Assembly (NCBI RefSeq): GCF_037975245.1
Contig: NC_092576.1
Coordinates: 10,063,501-10,127,500, forward strand
Direction: 5' to 3'
DNA length: 64,000 bases
Source of the DNA: Apostichopus japonicus
Taxonomy: Eukaryota; Echinodermata; Holothuroidea; Aspidochirotida; Stichopodidae
Below are positions 14,191 through 25,800 of this stretch, piece after piece. Both the position numbers and the translations under genes were made by a program. The notes beneath the pieces were generated by a model, which was not told the DNA's origin, made no database searches, and saw nothing but the letters and a program-made list of their open reading frames with translations. Numbering within the stretch: position 1 is the stretch's first letter; every line of letters starts with the position of its first letter.

Positions 14191-15027
14191 GGTGTCCCAG
14201 CTACCAGGGGTGACCTTTAAACCCTTACGTAACATGTCGTGTGTTTGGGCATGCATTCAGTTTGCCAGGTTCAAGTTCTCAGTTATCTTTTGAACGACTC
14301 GCAATCACTTTACATCTGTGATATGGTGCGAGTCAAGACCACACGCGGATCTGGGGTGGGGGAGGGGTGGGGGGGGCTATGGTGTACACTTGCCTAGTCA
14401 ACCTCACGCGAAAAATTAAGGGTAGTTATTAGCTGCATAATCTTGCGCTTTGATCTAATTTATATAGAAGCTAATTTATGTCTAAACAAGTCTCAGTAAT
14501 GCATCTTCAGATATATCTAACATTATTATTTTTATATCGAGGAGGGTGAATTGGGGAGGTGGGTGGGGGGGGGGGGGTATCGACCAGCATATACCTCTAT
14601 GGAAAAAAAAAACTTTAATGACCCCTGGATGACTCCCTCGTTTCTTCTGTAATCATGGGTTCGCCCCTGGGAGACTGAAGTGTGAATATCTTGGATAGTC
14701 TTTCGAATCTGCCCGGAATGACTGCAATTGTATCCACGTGATACGGACCCATGAAAACTGGTAAAAGACGGGGGGGGGGGGGGGTGGGGCAGTTTGTGTG
14801 GAGGATATTCGAAGGGGGAGAACCAATTTACTAATCGAGCCATCTTCTCCGCTCCATACAAAAAAAGAAGGAAGAGATAAATAACTGGTAAAACATCGGT
14901 TTTTTCGTATCTTTTCTCTTTTAACATTTAGATTTTGTTGACCCAATCTGTGCATTATTACTGGTAAAGTGAAAGAGAACGAACTAACCCTCCCCCCCCC
15001 CCATCCCATCCCTGTCACTCCATCTCT
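14191..15027. other. intergenic, G-rich blocks
   Basis: No gene. G-runs lie at about 14,567 and 14,770. Open frames here are low-complexity Pro-rich shadows of these runs. Confidence 0.4.
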
Positions 15028-15035
15028 GTCAACTC

Positions 15036-15859
15036 CAGCGGCGTAACGGTGAGTCTGGGGGCCCCTGGGTCCAGGGAAGGAAGGGCCCCCTGGCTGCTGC
15101 GGAGAATCAACCGATGTGCGCGCAGCGCACATCACGAGCGCAGAGCGCGAAGTCCCAAAAGCGTGGATCCAGGGCCCGCCTTAGGGCACTGGAAGCTCTG
15201 GGGTTCTACAAGCTCTCTGGTGCAATCTAAGCCGTATATGGAACATTTCGTGGTGATTTTATCGACTGAGATTTTGGGGAAAATCTGCGTTCATAGACAC
15301 ATTTTTGGTCCGCCTTGTCTGTCATACTGGGAACATGAAAAAATGTGTTGCAAAGCTAGAATACATTAAGAGATTGAAAGGACAATAAGACCAAATGACC
15401 AATGTCCAATTAACATAAACATGTATATTTCCACCCGTGGCGTAACTCCTGTGGACAAATGGTATCCATATTCCCGAGAACTTGGAAAGGCTAGAGCTTG
15501 AATTTACTGAGCCTGGCCTTCTTGTCAGCGAACATATCGATTAGATTTCGCTATAATATGTACCAGCGTAGCCTATCAAGTTCCAGTGTGTACCTCAGTC
15601 AGTCGTGCGGAAAGAAGGATACGAGATTTGCAGTTGCAGGGGCATATGATTTATGACGAACGTATTCACGCACAGACAAATATGTCCATTGTCTCGTTTA
15701 TAGTTTCTTTTCCAACGAAAACGTGCCGTTTCAACAACAACAAAAAAAGAAAAAAAAGGTACCCCTCTTCTAAGTTCTGTAAATCAGTGCAGCGGGGGCC
15801 CCCTTTGGTCGGGGGCCCCTGGGATTGCCCCGTCCGAGCCCATAGGCGTTACGCCGCTG
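15036..15859. mobile_element. hAT-type element, TSD GTCAACTC
   Basis: An 824-bp non-autonomous element with inverted ends CAGCGGCGTAACG / CGTTACGCCGCTG. It is flanked by a perfect 8-bp direct repeat GTCAACTC (15028-15035 and 15860-15867). The interior carries GC-rich blocks with GGGGGCCCCTGGG near both ends. No transposase seen. Confidence 0.92.
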
Positions 15860-15918
15860 GTCAACTCGCTTCCCACCACCATTCCCCTATTCTTCTACTA
15901 CCTCAACCTAGTCGCACG

Positions 15919-17163
15919 CATGGGCGGCGATCATGGGGGGACGGGGGGACATGTCCCCCCCAATATTTTAGGTGGGGGGGATATAGTATCTAATATCCCC
16001 CCAATATTTGGTGGCATAGTTTTTTTTAAGCATATGTTTTGTATTTTTTTATGATATCGCTAGTAATTTCAAAATAGAAAATGCTTAGATGCAACTTACA
16101 AGGCCTGGGAAGTGCCATTTCCAGCGATCTGGGTGGCATTTTCGGCGAAAATTTTCTTTTGCGCTTCGCGCCAACTTATGGTGGCGCTACAATTAGAAAG
16201 TCTACATACAAGCTTTGCCCCTCCCTTGGCAAATTCCTCGCAAGGCGCCTGTCTAACCGTGTCACAATATATGACCGAAAGTAGTTTTTACTTTTTTCTC
16301 TCGAAATGAATAGCTAGACGGACTACATCTGTAATGAAATTTGGTTTGCATCTTGTGTATGAGTGTAAGTACGTACAATCATAGATATATGATCCACATC
16401 GATATGGGTTCACTGGGTTTCCATTTGGCCTGTTTCCTACAAGATTTCTTACCGCAGGTGCGTAGCCAAGGGAGGGGGGGGGGTGAAGGGTGGAGACTGC
16501 CCTCCCCTCGAGCATATTTTTCGGGTATTTTCTATGATATCGAAGTTTTATAGTAGCCGTTATAAGAGGTTTTAATATTTGTACACCAATAATTTAACTG
16601 TGTCTGAATTTTGGAAAATTCCCTGACCAACATTCTTCATCATACTTCCCTCTACTCGTGCAATTTCGACCGGTCTATTAAGGGTTGAGGGGGGTTTTTC
16701 TATATTGGTTGTCCATAGATGAAATTTTGTGCAACATTATGGGTATGTTTTGAAGTGAATTTATTATTCAAATTCTGAACAAATAATGGGCTTAAAACCT
16801 GGAAAAGTGGGGCTGGCGGGTATTGTGGGGCGTTACGTAGAATTACCTACAAAAGCAATGATCCACAGGAGCTGCAATGAGGTCGAACATGATATGTGAC
16901 TGGTGACAATCTTGAAAAAAGGTTATGAATGAAAAAGAAAAAAAAAACTATTAGGAAAAACTTGGTTCTCAGGCCAAAGTGTACATCTGGTTGGTCATTT
17001 TCAAGCCCGGGAAGTGCCATTTCCGGTGATCTGGGGGGCTATCAAAACCAGAAATTTTCTTGTACGCTGCGCGCCAACCAATGGTGGCGCTCCGCTTTGA
17101 TAGTAATTTGCCTGCATCCAAGCAAAGGTCCCCCCCAATATTTGAAACAGATCGCCGCCCCTG
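15919..17163. mobile_element. composite hAT-type element, TSD GTCGCACG
   Basis: A 1,245-bp element with near-matching ends CATGGGCGGCGATC and GATCGCCGCCCCTG (12 of 14 pair). It is flanked by the perfect 8-bp repeat GTCGCACG (15911-15918 and 17164-17171). It holds two related internal modules (about 16,081-16,253 and 16,985-17,100), each with GGGAAGTGCCATTTCC and CGCGCCAA...TGGTGGCGCT. It also holds a second 'GTGCGTAGCCAAGGGAGG' start near 16,458. It therefore looks like a mosaic of more than one insertion. Confidence 0.85.
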
Positions 17164-17171
17164 GTCGCACG

Positions 17172-18179
17172 GTTCCACTCGCCGTTCCTCTTGCGGGATC
17201 GTAAATGCGCCTCCACCCGGTCTCCTACCATACATTCCCCCACCCTATCATCCCCTCCCCTCCTTCCCATCTGAAGCTTGAACTCTTTCAAACTGAGATA
17301 CCCAGAAATGAAACTCAATAAACTCCTTGACGTCAAATTTTTGGAAGGTACGGTTATAGTAATCTATACAATGCCAAACACTCTCCCGTTTCACGCTAAT
17401 TTATTTTTTACGAAGTAATTACCAAAGCCAGACATGTAATTTGAGTCCTACACGACACACATAAATTCTTATCCTTTTGGACACTTTTTTTTTGACGACG
17501 CAAAGAGAGGTGAAACATTTGACCTTAAAAAACCCACTCAGGGTCAAAATATTAACTCTCCCAATTTACACAGTACCGAAACCGCCGTATAGCGACAACT
17601 ATAGAGCGATGTAGCAGTCCGCTTACGATCGCGGTACAGATGTATGTTCATAAACTTACAAGATTGTTTTGTAGGTATATATTGCGTGCATACCACGCTA
17701 CGGAAGTTGCCAACGGGACATCACCGTACACAGTATACACTCAACGACGGCTTTATTAATATTTTCGTTAGAAATGTTTGCTGTCGTCCGAGAAAAATCT
17801 GATGCAGCAACGGTGTGCAAAGGTAGGCCTATACCAACAAGTAAACTACTGGGATGTTAGAGAAAGGAACGGTACCACCCACCACAACATTACCCTGTCA
17901 CTGCGGGGATCATCCCTGGTGATAAAAGAATACAAAGAGGTATGTAATCTATTAATCTCTGTCTTGTTAATTCTCTCTAATAGACGACAGTTGAGAGGGC
18001 AACAATGTTCGTATACGCTTGCAACTGGTGGGTTAACCACTACATATATAAGCACTATGCAAGTCTATAAATATATGTGTGTAAAGGTTACCATGGTACG
18101 TAAACAGAGTAGGGCCATATCACTTTGGTTATATTTGGGCGTATGGCAAGGCGGGAGGTAGGGCGGGTGGAGGCGGAAG
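17172..18179. other. intergenic, possible orphan exon at ~17.78-17.94 kb
   Basis: A plus-strand open segment starts at ATG 17778 and reaches a GTATGT donor-like site at about 17,940. It reads smoothly but matches no family I know, and no partner exon was found. Everything else here is unassigned. Confidence 0.25.
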
Positions 18180-18735
18180 GGGGTGAGTTGAGTTGTTCAT
18201 GACAGTTATATCGATCACATATAGACCAATAATGGTGGTAGCGCTTGTGTCTCCTTGGCTGTCGAGGTGGGGGAGGGAGGGTGGGTAGAGGCGGAAGGGG
18301 GGATTGGGTATGAGTTGTTCATGACAGTTATCTCTATCACATAGACCACTAATGATGGTTGCGTTTGTGTCTCCTTGGCTGTCGAGGTGGGGGAAGGAGG
18401 GAGGGTGGTTGGAGGCGGGGGGGGGGATTGGGTATGAGTTGTTCATGACAGTTATCTCTATCACATAGACCAATAATGGTGGTTGCGTTTGTGTCTCCTT
18501 GGCTGTGGAGGTGGGGGAGGGAGAGTGGGTAGAGGCAGGGGGGGGATTGGGTATGAGTTGTTCATGACAGTTATCTCTATCACATAGACCACTAATAATG
18601 GTTGCGTTTGTGTCTCCTTGGCTGTCGAGGTGGGCGAGGGAGGGAGGGTGGGTGGAGGCGGGGGGGGGGTGAGTTTTTCATGACAGTTAGCTCTATCACA
18701 TAGACCAATAATGATGTTTGCGCTTATGTCTCCTT
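18180..18735. repeat. ~120-bp tandem repeat array
   Basis: Nearly five copies of a 115-124 bp unit. The phrase GTGTCTCCTTGGCTG recurs at about 18,247, 18,367, 18,491, 18,610 and (variant) 18,725. Each copy has TTCATGACAGTTA and a purine-rich GGTGGGGGAGGG block. Open frames across it are repeat artefacts. Confidence 0.92.
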
Positions 18736-19395
18736 TAAACGAGTTGCTAACTGCGCCTTTAGCCATCTTCATCTAATAGTCATCTCAAGGCAAACCCGCG
18801 TGATTATTCACAGTCTCTGAAAGCAGTGTGGAGCGTTGGAAGGATCCCCAGGGAAATAGATACTTTCGAAAGCTTACGGCGTTCGTAATCGTATCGGTAT
18901 ATATCAAAGGTCGGGCCTCAAAGGTTAGCATTCTACAAAAACCGTTGATTGCTATAGAAGGTTCGGAAGTAGCCACTCTTTGATAGAGGATCTCGATACT
19001 GCGATGTATCCTCTGAGCCTTCACTAAAATTAGACACTTTCCTGAAATTTGATAGTTTTTGAAAGTGACGTTTTTCATATGTCCTTCAGCTGAAATTTGA
19101 AATATTTATTGTAGCTTTACCTATATATGTCAATGTTTATTGCCATTTATGGTTTCGCCTGGACAGCACGTGATATCGCCTGTTGACCGTACTGCATTAA
19201 ATGTTATCAAACAGCCCCACTAACCCCCTAAGCCCCTTCCTCTGCGCCCTCCAATCTCCGATCGCTCGTATTTACTTTCATGTCCTCATGAAATGCAAAC
19301 TATGGTCTCATGTTACACGATAAACATGTTTTGTGAGACCAAATTTAAACAAGATGTCAGTTTAAATTTACCTTTGGACTAATAAACAGTACAGC
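18736..19395. other. intergenic
   Basis: No recognised feature. Confidence 0.4.
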
Positions 19396-19682
19396 GATAT
19401 ACTACTATGATATTGATTACTAGTATGTATGATATTACTATAATGATGCTACTAGTCTATGCTACTATGGTACTACTTTAATGATGCTACAATGGTACTA
19501 TGGTTCAACTATATTCATACTATTTCCGATATTATGGTACTACTATATTGATGCTACTATGATACTACTGTATGGTACTACTATATTGATACTACTCCGA
19601 TAATATGGTACTACTATATTGATGCTACTATGATACTATGGTACTACTATATTGATACTACCCCCATACTATGGTACTACTA
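19396..19682. repeat. trinucleotide-derived minisatellite, left part
   Basis: Imperfect repeats of GGTACTACTATATTGATGCTACTATG-like text. The array is interrupted by the 9.95-kb insertion and resumes at 29,633, which identifies the insertion point exactly. Confidence 0.9.
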
Positions 19683-19699
19683 CACTGTAAACATAATCT

Positions 19700-20160
19700 A
19701 GTCAAGATGACTAGAGTACATTAGTCCAGACAATGCTTCTATCGACCAATTAATTCTAGTCACTTGACTAACTTTTGGTCCAGTGACCAAATAGTTCTGG
19801 TCATATGACTAAGTAAACCTGGTCACATGACCAGTTTTTACTAGTCATTCAATTATGCCTCTATCGACCAGGCTTTAGTCAAGCGACCTAAACGATTAGT
19901 CAAGATGTCAGTTGACTAATTCAATTAGTCACATGACCAGTTTTTACTAGTCATTCAATTATGCCTCTATCGACCAGGCTTTAGTCAAGCGACCTAAACG
20001 ATTAGTCAAGATGTCAATTGACTTATTCAATTAGTCACATGACCAGTTTTTGCTAGTCTTTCAACAATGCTCTATCGACCAGGCTTTTGTCAAGCGACCT
20101 AAATGAATAGTCCAGCAGTCACTTGACTAATCCAGTTAGTCTTGCCCATGGATAAAAGTA
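19700..20160. repeat. subterminal repeat array of the CACT element
   Basis: About 3 copies of a roughly 120-bp unit built on short inverted motifs (TAGTCAAG, GACTAGT, TCACATGACCAG, CTATCGACCAGG). The right end (29,470-29,620) carries the same GTC...GAC vocabulary. In CACTA elements such arrays bind the transposase, so a binding role is inferred here. Confidence 0.85.
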
Positions 20161-20185
20161 GTTTTTCTATACTAGTTTTATATGA

Positions 20186-20255
20186 CCCACCAAGGATTCG
20201 AACCTGCGACAACTCCCTTATAGGTACAAAGCTGTCTGTTGAGCTAACTGGTGGG
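20186..20255 (-). ncRNA. tRNA-like pseudogene
   Basis: On the minus strand a 7-bp acceptor stem pairs exactly (CCCACCA with TGGTGGG). There is a D-arm-like TTAGCTCAACAGACAGC and a perfect B-box GGTTCGAATCC. The T stem is only partly paired and the anticodon stem is poor, so a functional tRNA is unlikely. It is probably a tRNA-derived segment carried by the element. Confidence 0.6.
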
Positions 20256-20559
20256 AACAATTCTTGGATATAAAACCTGATTGGGCCTTAACCACTGCTA
20301 GACCATCAAGCCTTCTCACATGAAAAAAAGAAAGCAAGAATTTCTGTATTAATTTGGAATCACATTTTATATTTTCTCTTAAACACTACATATGCTTCAC
20401 CTCAATAGTAAGTACAAAAGAGTGTCTGATTTCATCAGTAATTGAAGAACCAGAAAACCCAAAGGTTTAGTGGTTCTGATGCCGATGAGAGTTTATGAAA
20501 TAAGATAAGTCAGAATTTGTTATTGTTATATACCTGTATTGTACTTATTGCCAGACAAC

Positions 20560-22100
20560 TGAAACCAAACTGAAGCTGATCAGACATAAAGTTGTCAGTT
20601 GCACTCATGAATATAAATGAAATTTCAGTTTCATGTGGCACTACTGTACCAACCTACCAAGTATGAAGGTGATCAGACATATATTTGAAAACAAATATCG
20701 ACATTTTAAGAATTTGATTACAAGCCCCACCCACATATTCATTTACTGGACAACAAAAACAATGAGGTCCATGTAATGATAATGTAGCATATCTACAAGT
20801 TATTCAATACATTTACAGTAATTAAATATATTGTTTTTAAGATTATACATACACTTGCAAACATGCTAAACTGTAGATTACCTGGCCATCGTAAACAAAA
20901 CCAAAAATTAATGCCTTTATTGATGTACATATAAAGTTGAAAAAAAGTGATATAGTTGACTCTAGGCATTTCACCACCCCACACCCCCTCTCCAGACAAA
21001 CACATGGGGATCATACGACACAACCCATATCCCCAACCCAGAGCGGAACCCTTACCATCATACCACCTGCAGCCTCACCTACCATCCTACAACCCTGATC
21101 CCAACATCACCCTACTCATCTGACAACCCCCCCCCCACCTGACACCCATCAGATTTTACCAGTTTCACACCTTACTACCAACACATTAATCTACCCCACT
21201 CACATAAGATTTCCCTATACTCTATAGGTACATGTACAGTAATACCAGATTATTAAGTTCATTTACTATTTTCACTATAGACTATCCCTTTAATTGTCTG
21301 ACCCAGCTATTTATGCAACATACATATACACACATACCCACATGCAAACTTGATCAAAACATACAAACATGCCAACTCATCACAACATACACATATGCCA
21401 ACTTAATTGCAAAGGTTACTTTTTTTCAGTCCAGTTTAATTTGTCACTGGACTACTCCTTTAATGGCCTGGCTAGCCAATTTCATGGTTTTATAAAGCAA
21501 AACAAATATAGATAAGATCAGCAAGCTCCCAGGAACCAGGAAAACATGTCAAACGTGACGAATGACAGGAGTTTAGGAATGAGGGACAACAAATGCTATA
21601 TGGCCAACAAACACATGAATATTAATGAGGTTACATGTTATTTTCATATGAAAATGTAACTATTATTATCCACCACCAATCAACAAAGTATGGAGATGAT
21701 CGGTTATACCGTTGCAAAGTTATTGACATTTAAGAATTTCACTTTAACTGCTGCCTACTCATTAATATTCATGTCATGAACAACAAAAACAATAGGGAAC
21801 ATCTACTAATCATGGAGCATGTACTAGTTCAAAATGACAGTAATTCAACATTTAATTTCTAAGATTTCAGGTTTACAAGCTATTTCTAGCAATTAAGGAT
21901 TAAGCCCCACCTACTCATGAATATTAATTAGACGAAATTCCATTGTCATGTGACAATGAACCACTTACATCACCATACCAAGTATGAAGCAGATCGGACA
22001 TACCGTTGCGAAGATATTGACATTTTAAGAATTTTACTTTAAGCCCTACCCACTTATTAATATTCATGTGATGGAGAACAAAAACAATAGGGACCATCCA
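20560..22100. repeat. diverged ~190-bp internal repeats of the element
   Basis: Three or more copies of a segment with CCAAGTATGAAG, GATCGGACATACCGTTGC, GACATTTTAAGAATTT and CACTCATTAATATTCATG occur near 20,650, 21,680 and 21,980. No coding capacity. Confidence 0.8.
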
Positions 22101-22197
22101 CACATCACCAGTCCAATATGACATTGATCCAATGTGTCGTTGTTGAGATATCGTGTTTACGAGCAAGCTGTCACATCACACACACACACACATACAT

Positions 22198-22590
22198 GTT
22201 TGTGTTTCGTTCAGACCGAGGACCCCATTGTATTTTCCATTGTTCAAATCCACGTACCGTAACATTAACAATACCCCATACAATAGAATTCTTCCGAGGA
22301 CGTGGTGATTCTTTAGAAATCACAACCGAGGACCTGAAATTCTTTTGTTCAAGTCCTCGGTCAGATAGCAAAACAAACGCATACCCACACACACATGTTT
22401 GCATTACATTCAGACTGAGGACCCCATTGTATTTTCCATTGTTCAAATCCACGTACCCTAACCTTAACAATACCCCATACAATAGAATTCTTCCGAGGAC
22501 GTGGTGATTCTTTAGAAATTACAACCGAGGACCTGAAATTGTTTTGTTCAAGTCCTCGGTCAGATAGCAAAACAAACGCACCCTCACACA
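22198..22590. repeat. ~198-bp tandem duplication
   Basis: Two nearly identical units contain GAGGACCCCATTGTATTTTC, ATACAATAGAATTCTTCCG and AGTCCTCGGTCAGATAGC. The second starts about 198 bp after the first. The high identity points to a recent duplication inside the element. Confidence 0.9.
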
Positions 22591-22874
22591 CGCCAACTTG
22601 ATCGCATAGGTTACTCGGCCTTCGGCATCGTAACCAAAAATAACAACATTTTGTAAGTCAAAACTAACACACGCAACAGCTCAAATGATAATGAAAAAAT
22701 TTTCAATGACTTATTATTTGCAAGTTAGTTACAGTTTTATAACACCTTAGCCTATTTTGACTCATATATGCTAGTGCAATTGATAGGCAGTATTCTATGT
22801 TATAAATGTGATGACAGTTTGAGCCAAAAAAACTGTACAAAAAATGGTAGGTGCCTGGAGCAGTAATTAGGCCA

Positions 22875-25800
22875 TCAATTTTTAGCGATTTGCATGTTTA
22901 GTTTCTCCAGAATTTTATTGACTGATTTATCTGCCGGTGTAGTATCATCAACATTCAAAATGATTTTTTTAAAAACTGAAGGGTTTTCTTCAGCAAAGGC
23001 TCTATGCCATATTTAGGACATAGAACACTGCCAAATAATTGCACATGGCTGCGAACAAACTTTTCAAAGTAGCTACTTGCAAGGTTTCCACTATCACAAT
23101 GTACTCTGGAACACCTTCATCCTCTGTCACCTGGATATAAACTGGCACGTCTGACAAGTCTGTAACCTGCAAAGATATTAAGGTATATGTATTCAATATA
23201 CAGCGCTTTCCAGTTTCAGAAAATGGGAGGGGTGGCTGATCCACCATGATGGCCATGAGTGACCAACAAACAAATATACTCCACCAACAAAGGAATCAAA
23301 ATAAATAATTTCTTAAATATTTTTTCAAATCAATTTACAGTACATCGTATTCACTACAAGTAATACTATTTTTGATGATATAAATAATAGCAGAGTATAA
23401 ATGAAACAACAGAGCTAAATGGTGCACTGGTTCCGTGTATTTTTGAGAGAAATGAATATTTGCCATGAGTTATGACATCTTGTTACAGCTAATTACATCA
23501 TGGTAGGGATTCATTCCATTAGATGATTTTAATACACTTGGGGCTGATCAGGAAATCCACATTGGGTTATGGTTACTGCAACTACAGATTGAAATCTGTC
23601 CAACATTCTGTTCCAGTTATCACATACATACTAGTCTATTCTACCTTTGTGATGATGCCCTTACTATATTTACAGCTATGAACACTCCCAGGTCATACAT
23701 GTGATATTTAGTTAGGGAATAATGATCAGATGTGCGGGCCTTTGTTGCAGACAGAAGGTTTTCAGGGCCCAAATATTTCAAGGCCCCCCAGAAATAAGGA
23801 TGCCAAAAAATGCCCCCCCCCCCCAAAAAAAAAGAAAAAAGATGCCCCAACAAATGTTAGGGCTAAACCAATTTTAGGGCAAATTTGTATGAAAAGTATC
23901 ATTTTGAGTGATTTCATAAATTGGCCCATATGGTCTACAGGTGACTTAGGCCCCCAAATCCTAAAAACCCAAAGGAGGCACTACCTAAGTACCACTGTGA
24001 AAAATGCTCAACACTGCACCATAGAATTCATAGGAAAAGAAACATTTTGTGTGATTTCAGGCGGAGTTCAGGAGTTCAAAATGGCCCATATGGCCCATAC
24101 ATGACCTTTGGCCTAAAATTCCAAACACCCCAAAGGAGCACTACCAAAACACTATCGTGACAATTAAACTCTAAGCATTGTGACCATACAATCTGTAGGA
24201 AAATATTAATTTTGAGTTATTTCCTGAAATAGCCCATATGGCATCAGACCTAAAATTGCTGAATACCCCAAAGGAAACACTACCAGGGCACTATCATGAT
24301 GAACCCTCGACACTGTAACATACAATATCAGACCACCTCTGATGGCCTTGACCCATAGTTTACATACTGTTGATTTAAATAATACATTGGGTACTTACAC
24401 TATCCTCATCTGCAAATACAATCATAGCACCCAACTTCTCATTCAGTAGAGTCGGAACTGACAGAATTGCTGCATGCATTCTAGACTCTAAAAGAAAAAT
24501 CAACAACAGAATGTTAAAGCACTCATAACATCATGACATTTCAGAAGAGTGATATTATGTCATATTTGGTAACATCGATAGGACAAAAATATCACAGATT
24601 CACTCATCTGCAGTCCGGAGAGCAATACTCAATACTCGATAAATTGCTTAGGTGATAATATTAAAGTAGAGTACTAAATACATCACAGGTCTTATTTTCA
24701 GCAAAGATATTTGTATCATTTGATAAGGTCTAGGCTACTTAGCTAAGTAATATCAAGTATGAGCTCAACCCAAGCAAGCATCTTTAAGTTATGCCAATTG
24801 TTCAGTTATTTGTCGTGGGCCCCTACTGGCATGGGCCATAAAAAATGATTGCATCCATGTCATTGTTTCAGCTTGAGGGATTCAAGACAATGATAACTGA
24901 TAAGGAACATTTGAAGCAAAATATAGTTCTAAACATTAATGGAAAAATATCAAATACTGAGATTGTATTGAAAGAGTTGCTCCATTTGTCAAGAATATGT
25001 ATCAGTTGTCAAACTCGTATCTTGGACCCAAAGCAGATAGGTTTCATTGATACCTACAGATTCCTGAAGTCCGAGAACATGTTTTCCCTGAATTAACAAC
25101 CATATATCATATTCTGAGGTCTTCAGTAAAATGAAGATAATAGAGAGCAGACTAGCAAGCAGATTGACACATGAAAATTTGAACCTCAGGATTCAGCTGG
25201 CAACAGAGCATGTTCAGTGTGAAAGTTGAACAAGGAAGATATTATTTGAGAATATGCAGACAGTAATAAATTGAAATGCCTCTTGTTTCCAAAGTAGAGT
25301 AAGTAGACTAGATTTCCATATACTCAGCTTGTAACAATGTAACATTGCATCATATAAATGGATCAAACTGCATATCGTGTAGCCTATAATACATATAGGC
25401 ATATAGGGGGAAGTGGGGGCAGGTTGTCACATACCACCTACTTCCACCCATGGATTTGCATATTGAACAGTATATTTTTGGAAATTGGAATAGACATTCT
25501 ATATCCATATCCATAACTTCAAGGGAAGTCAACAGTCTTGAATATAATTTCAAAATTAGGCCCTATATCCCCTCCTCTAAGGGGCCCATGATACTGTACC
25601 AATTTCCCTTTGTTGAACACAGACACTTGTTTGTACCAAATGAAGTACTTCACAGCCATAATTTATGCAATCTACCGTCAATACACAGCCTGTCTCGTTA
25701 TCATCTGAGCACTTGATTGTGTTCATCCATGATCATATCTGGCAGTCTGGGTTATCTGTGGTACAGGGTCTTTCACAGGGTCCATCCTGATCCTTATTCT

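Noticed and set aside
18129-18772. Two Pro-rich minus-strand frames of 103-114 residues
   Set aside because: Products of the 120-bp tandem array. They repeat with the DNA unit and lack any independent coding feature.
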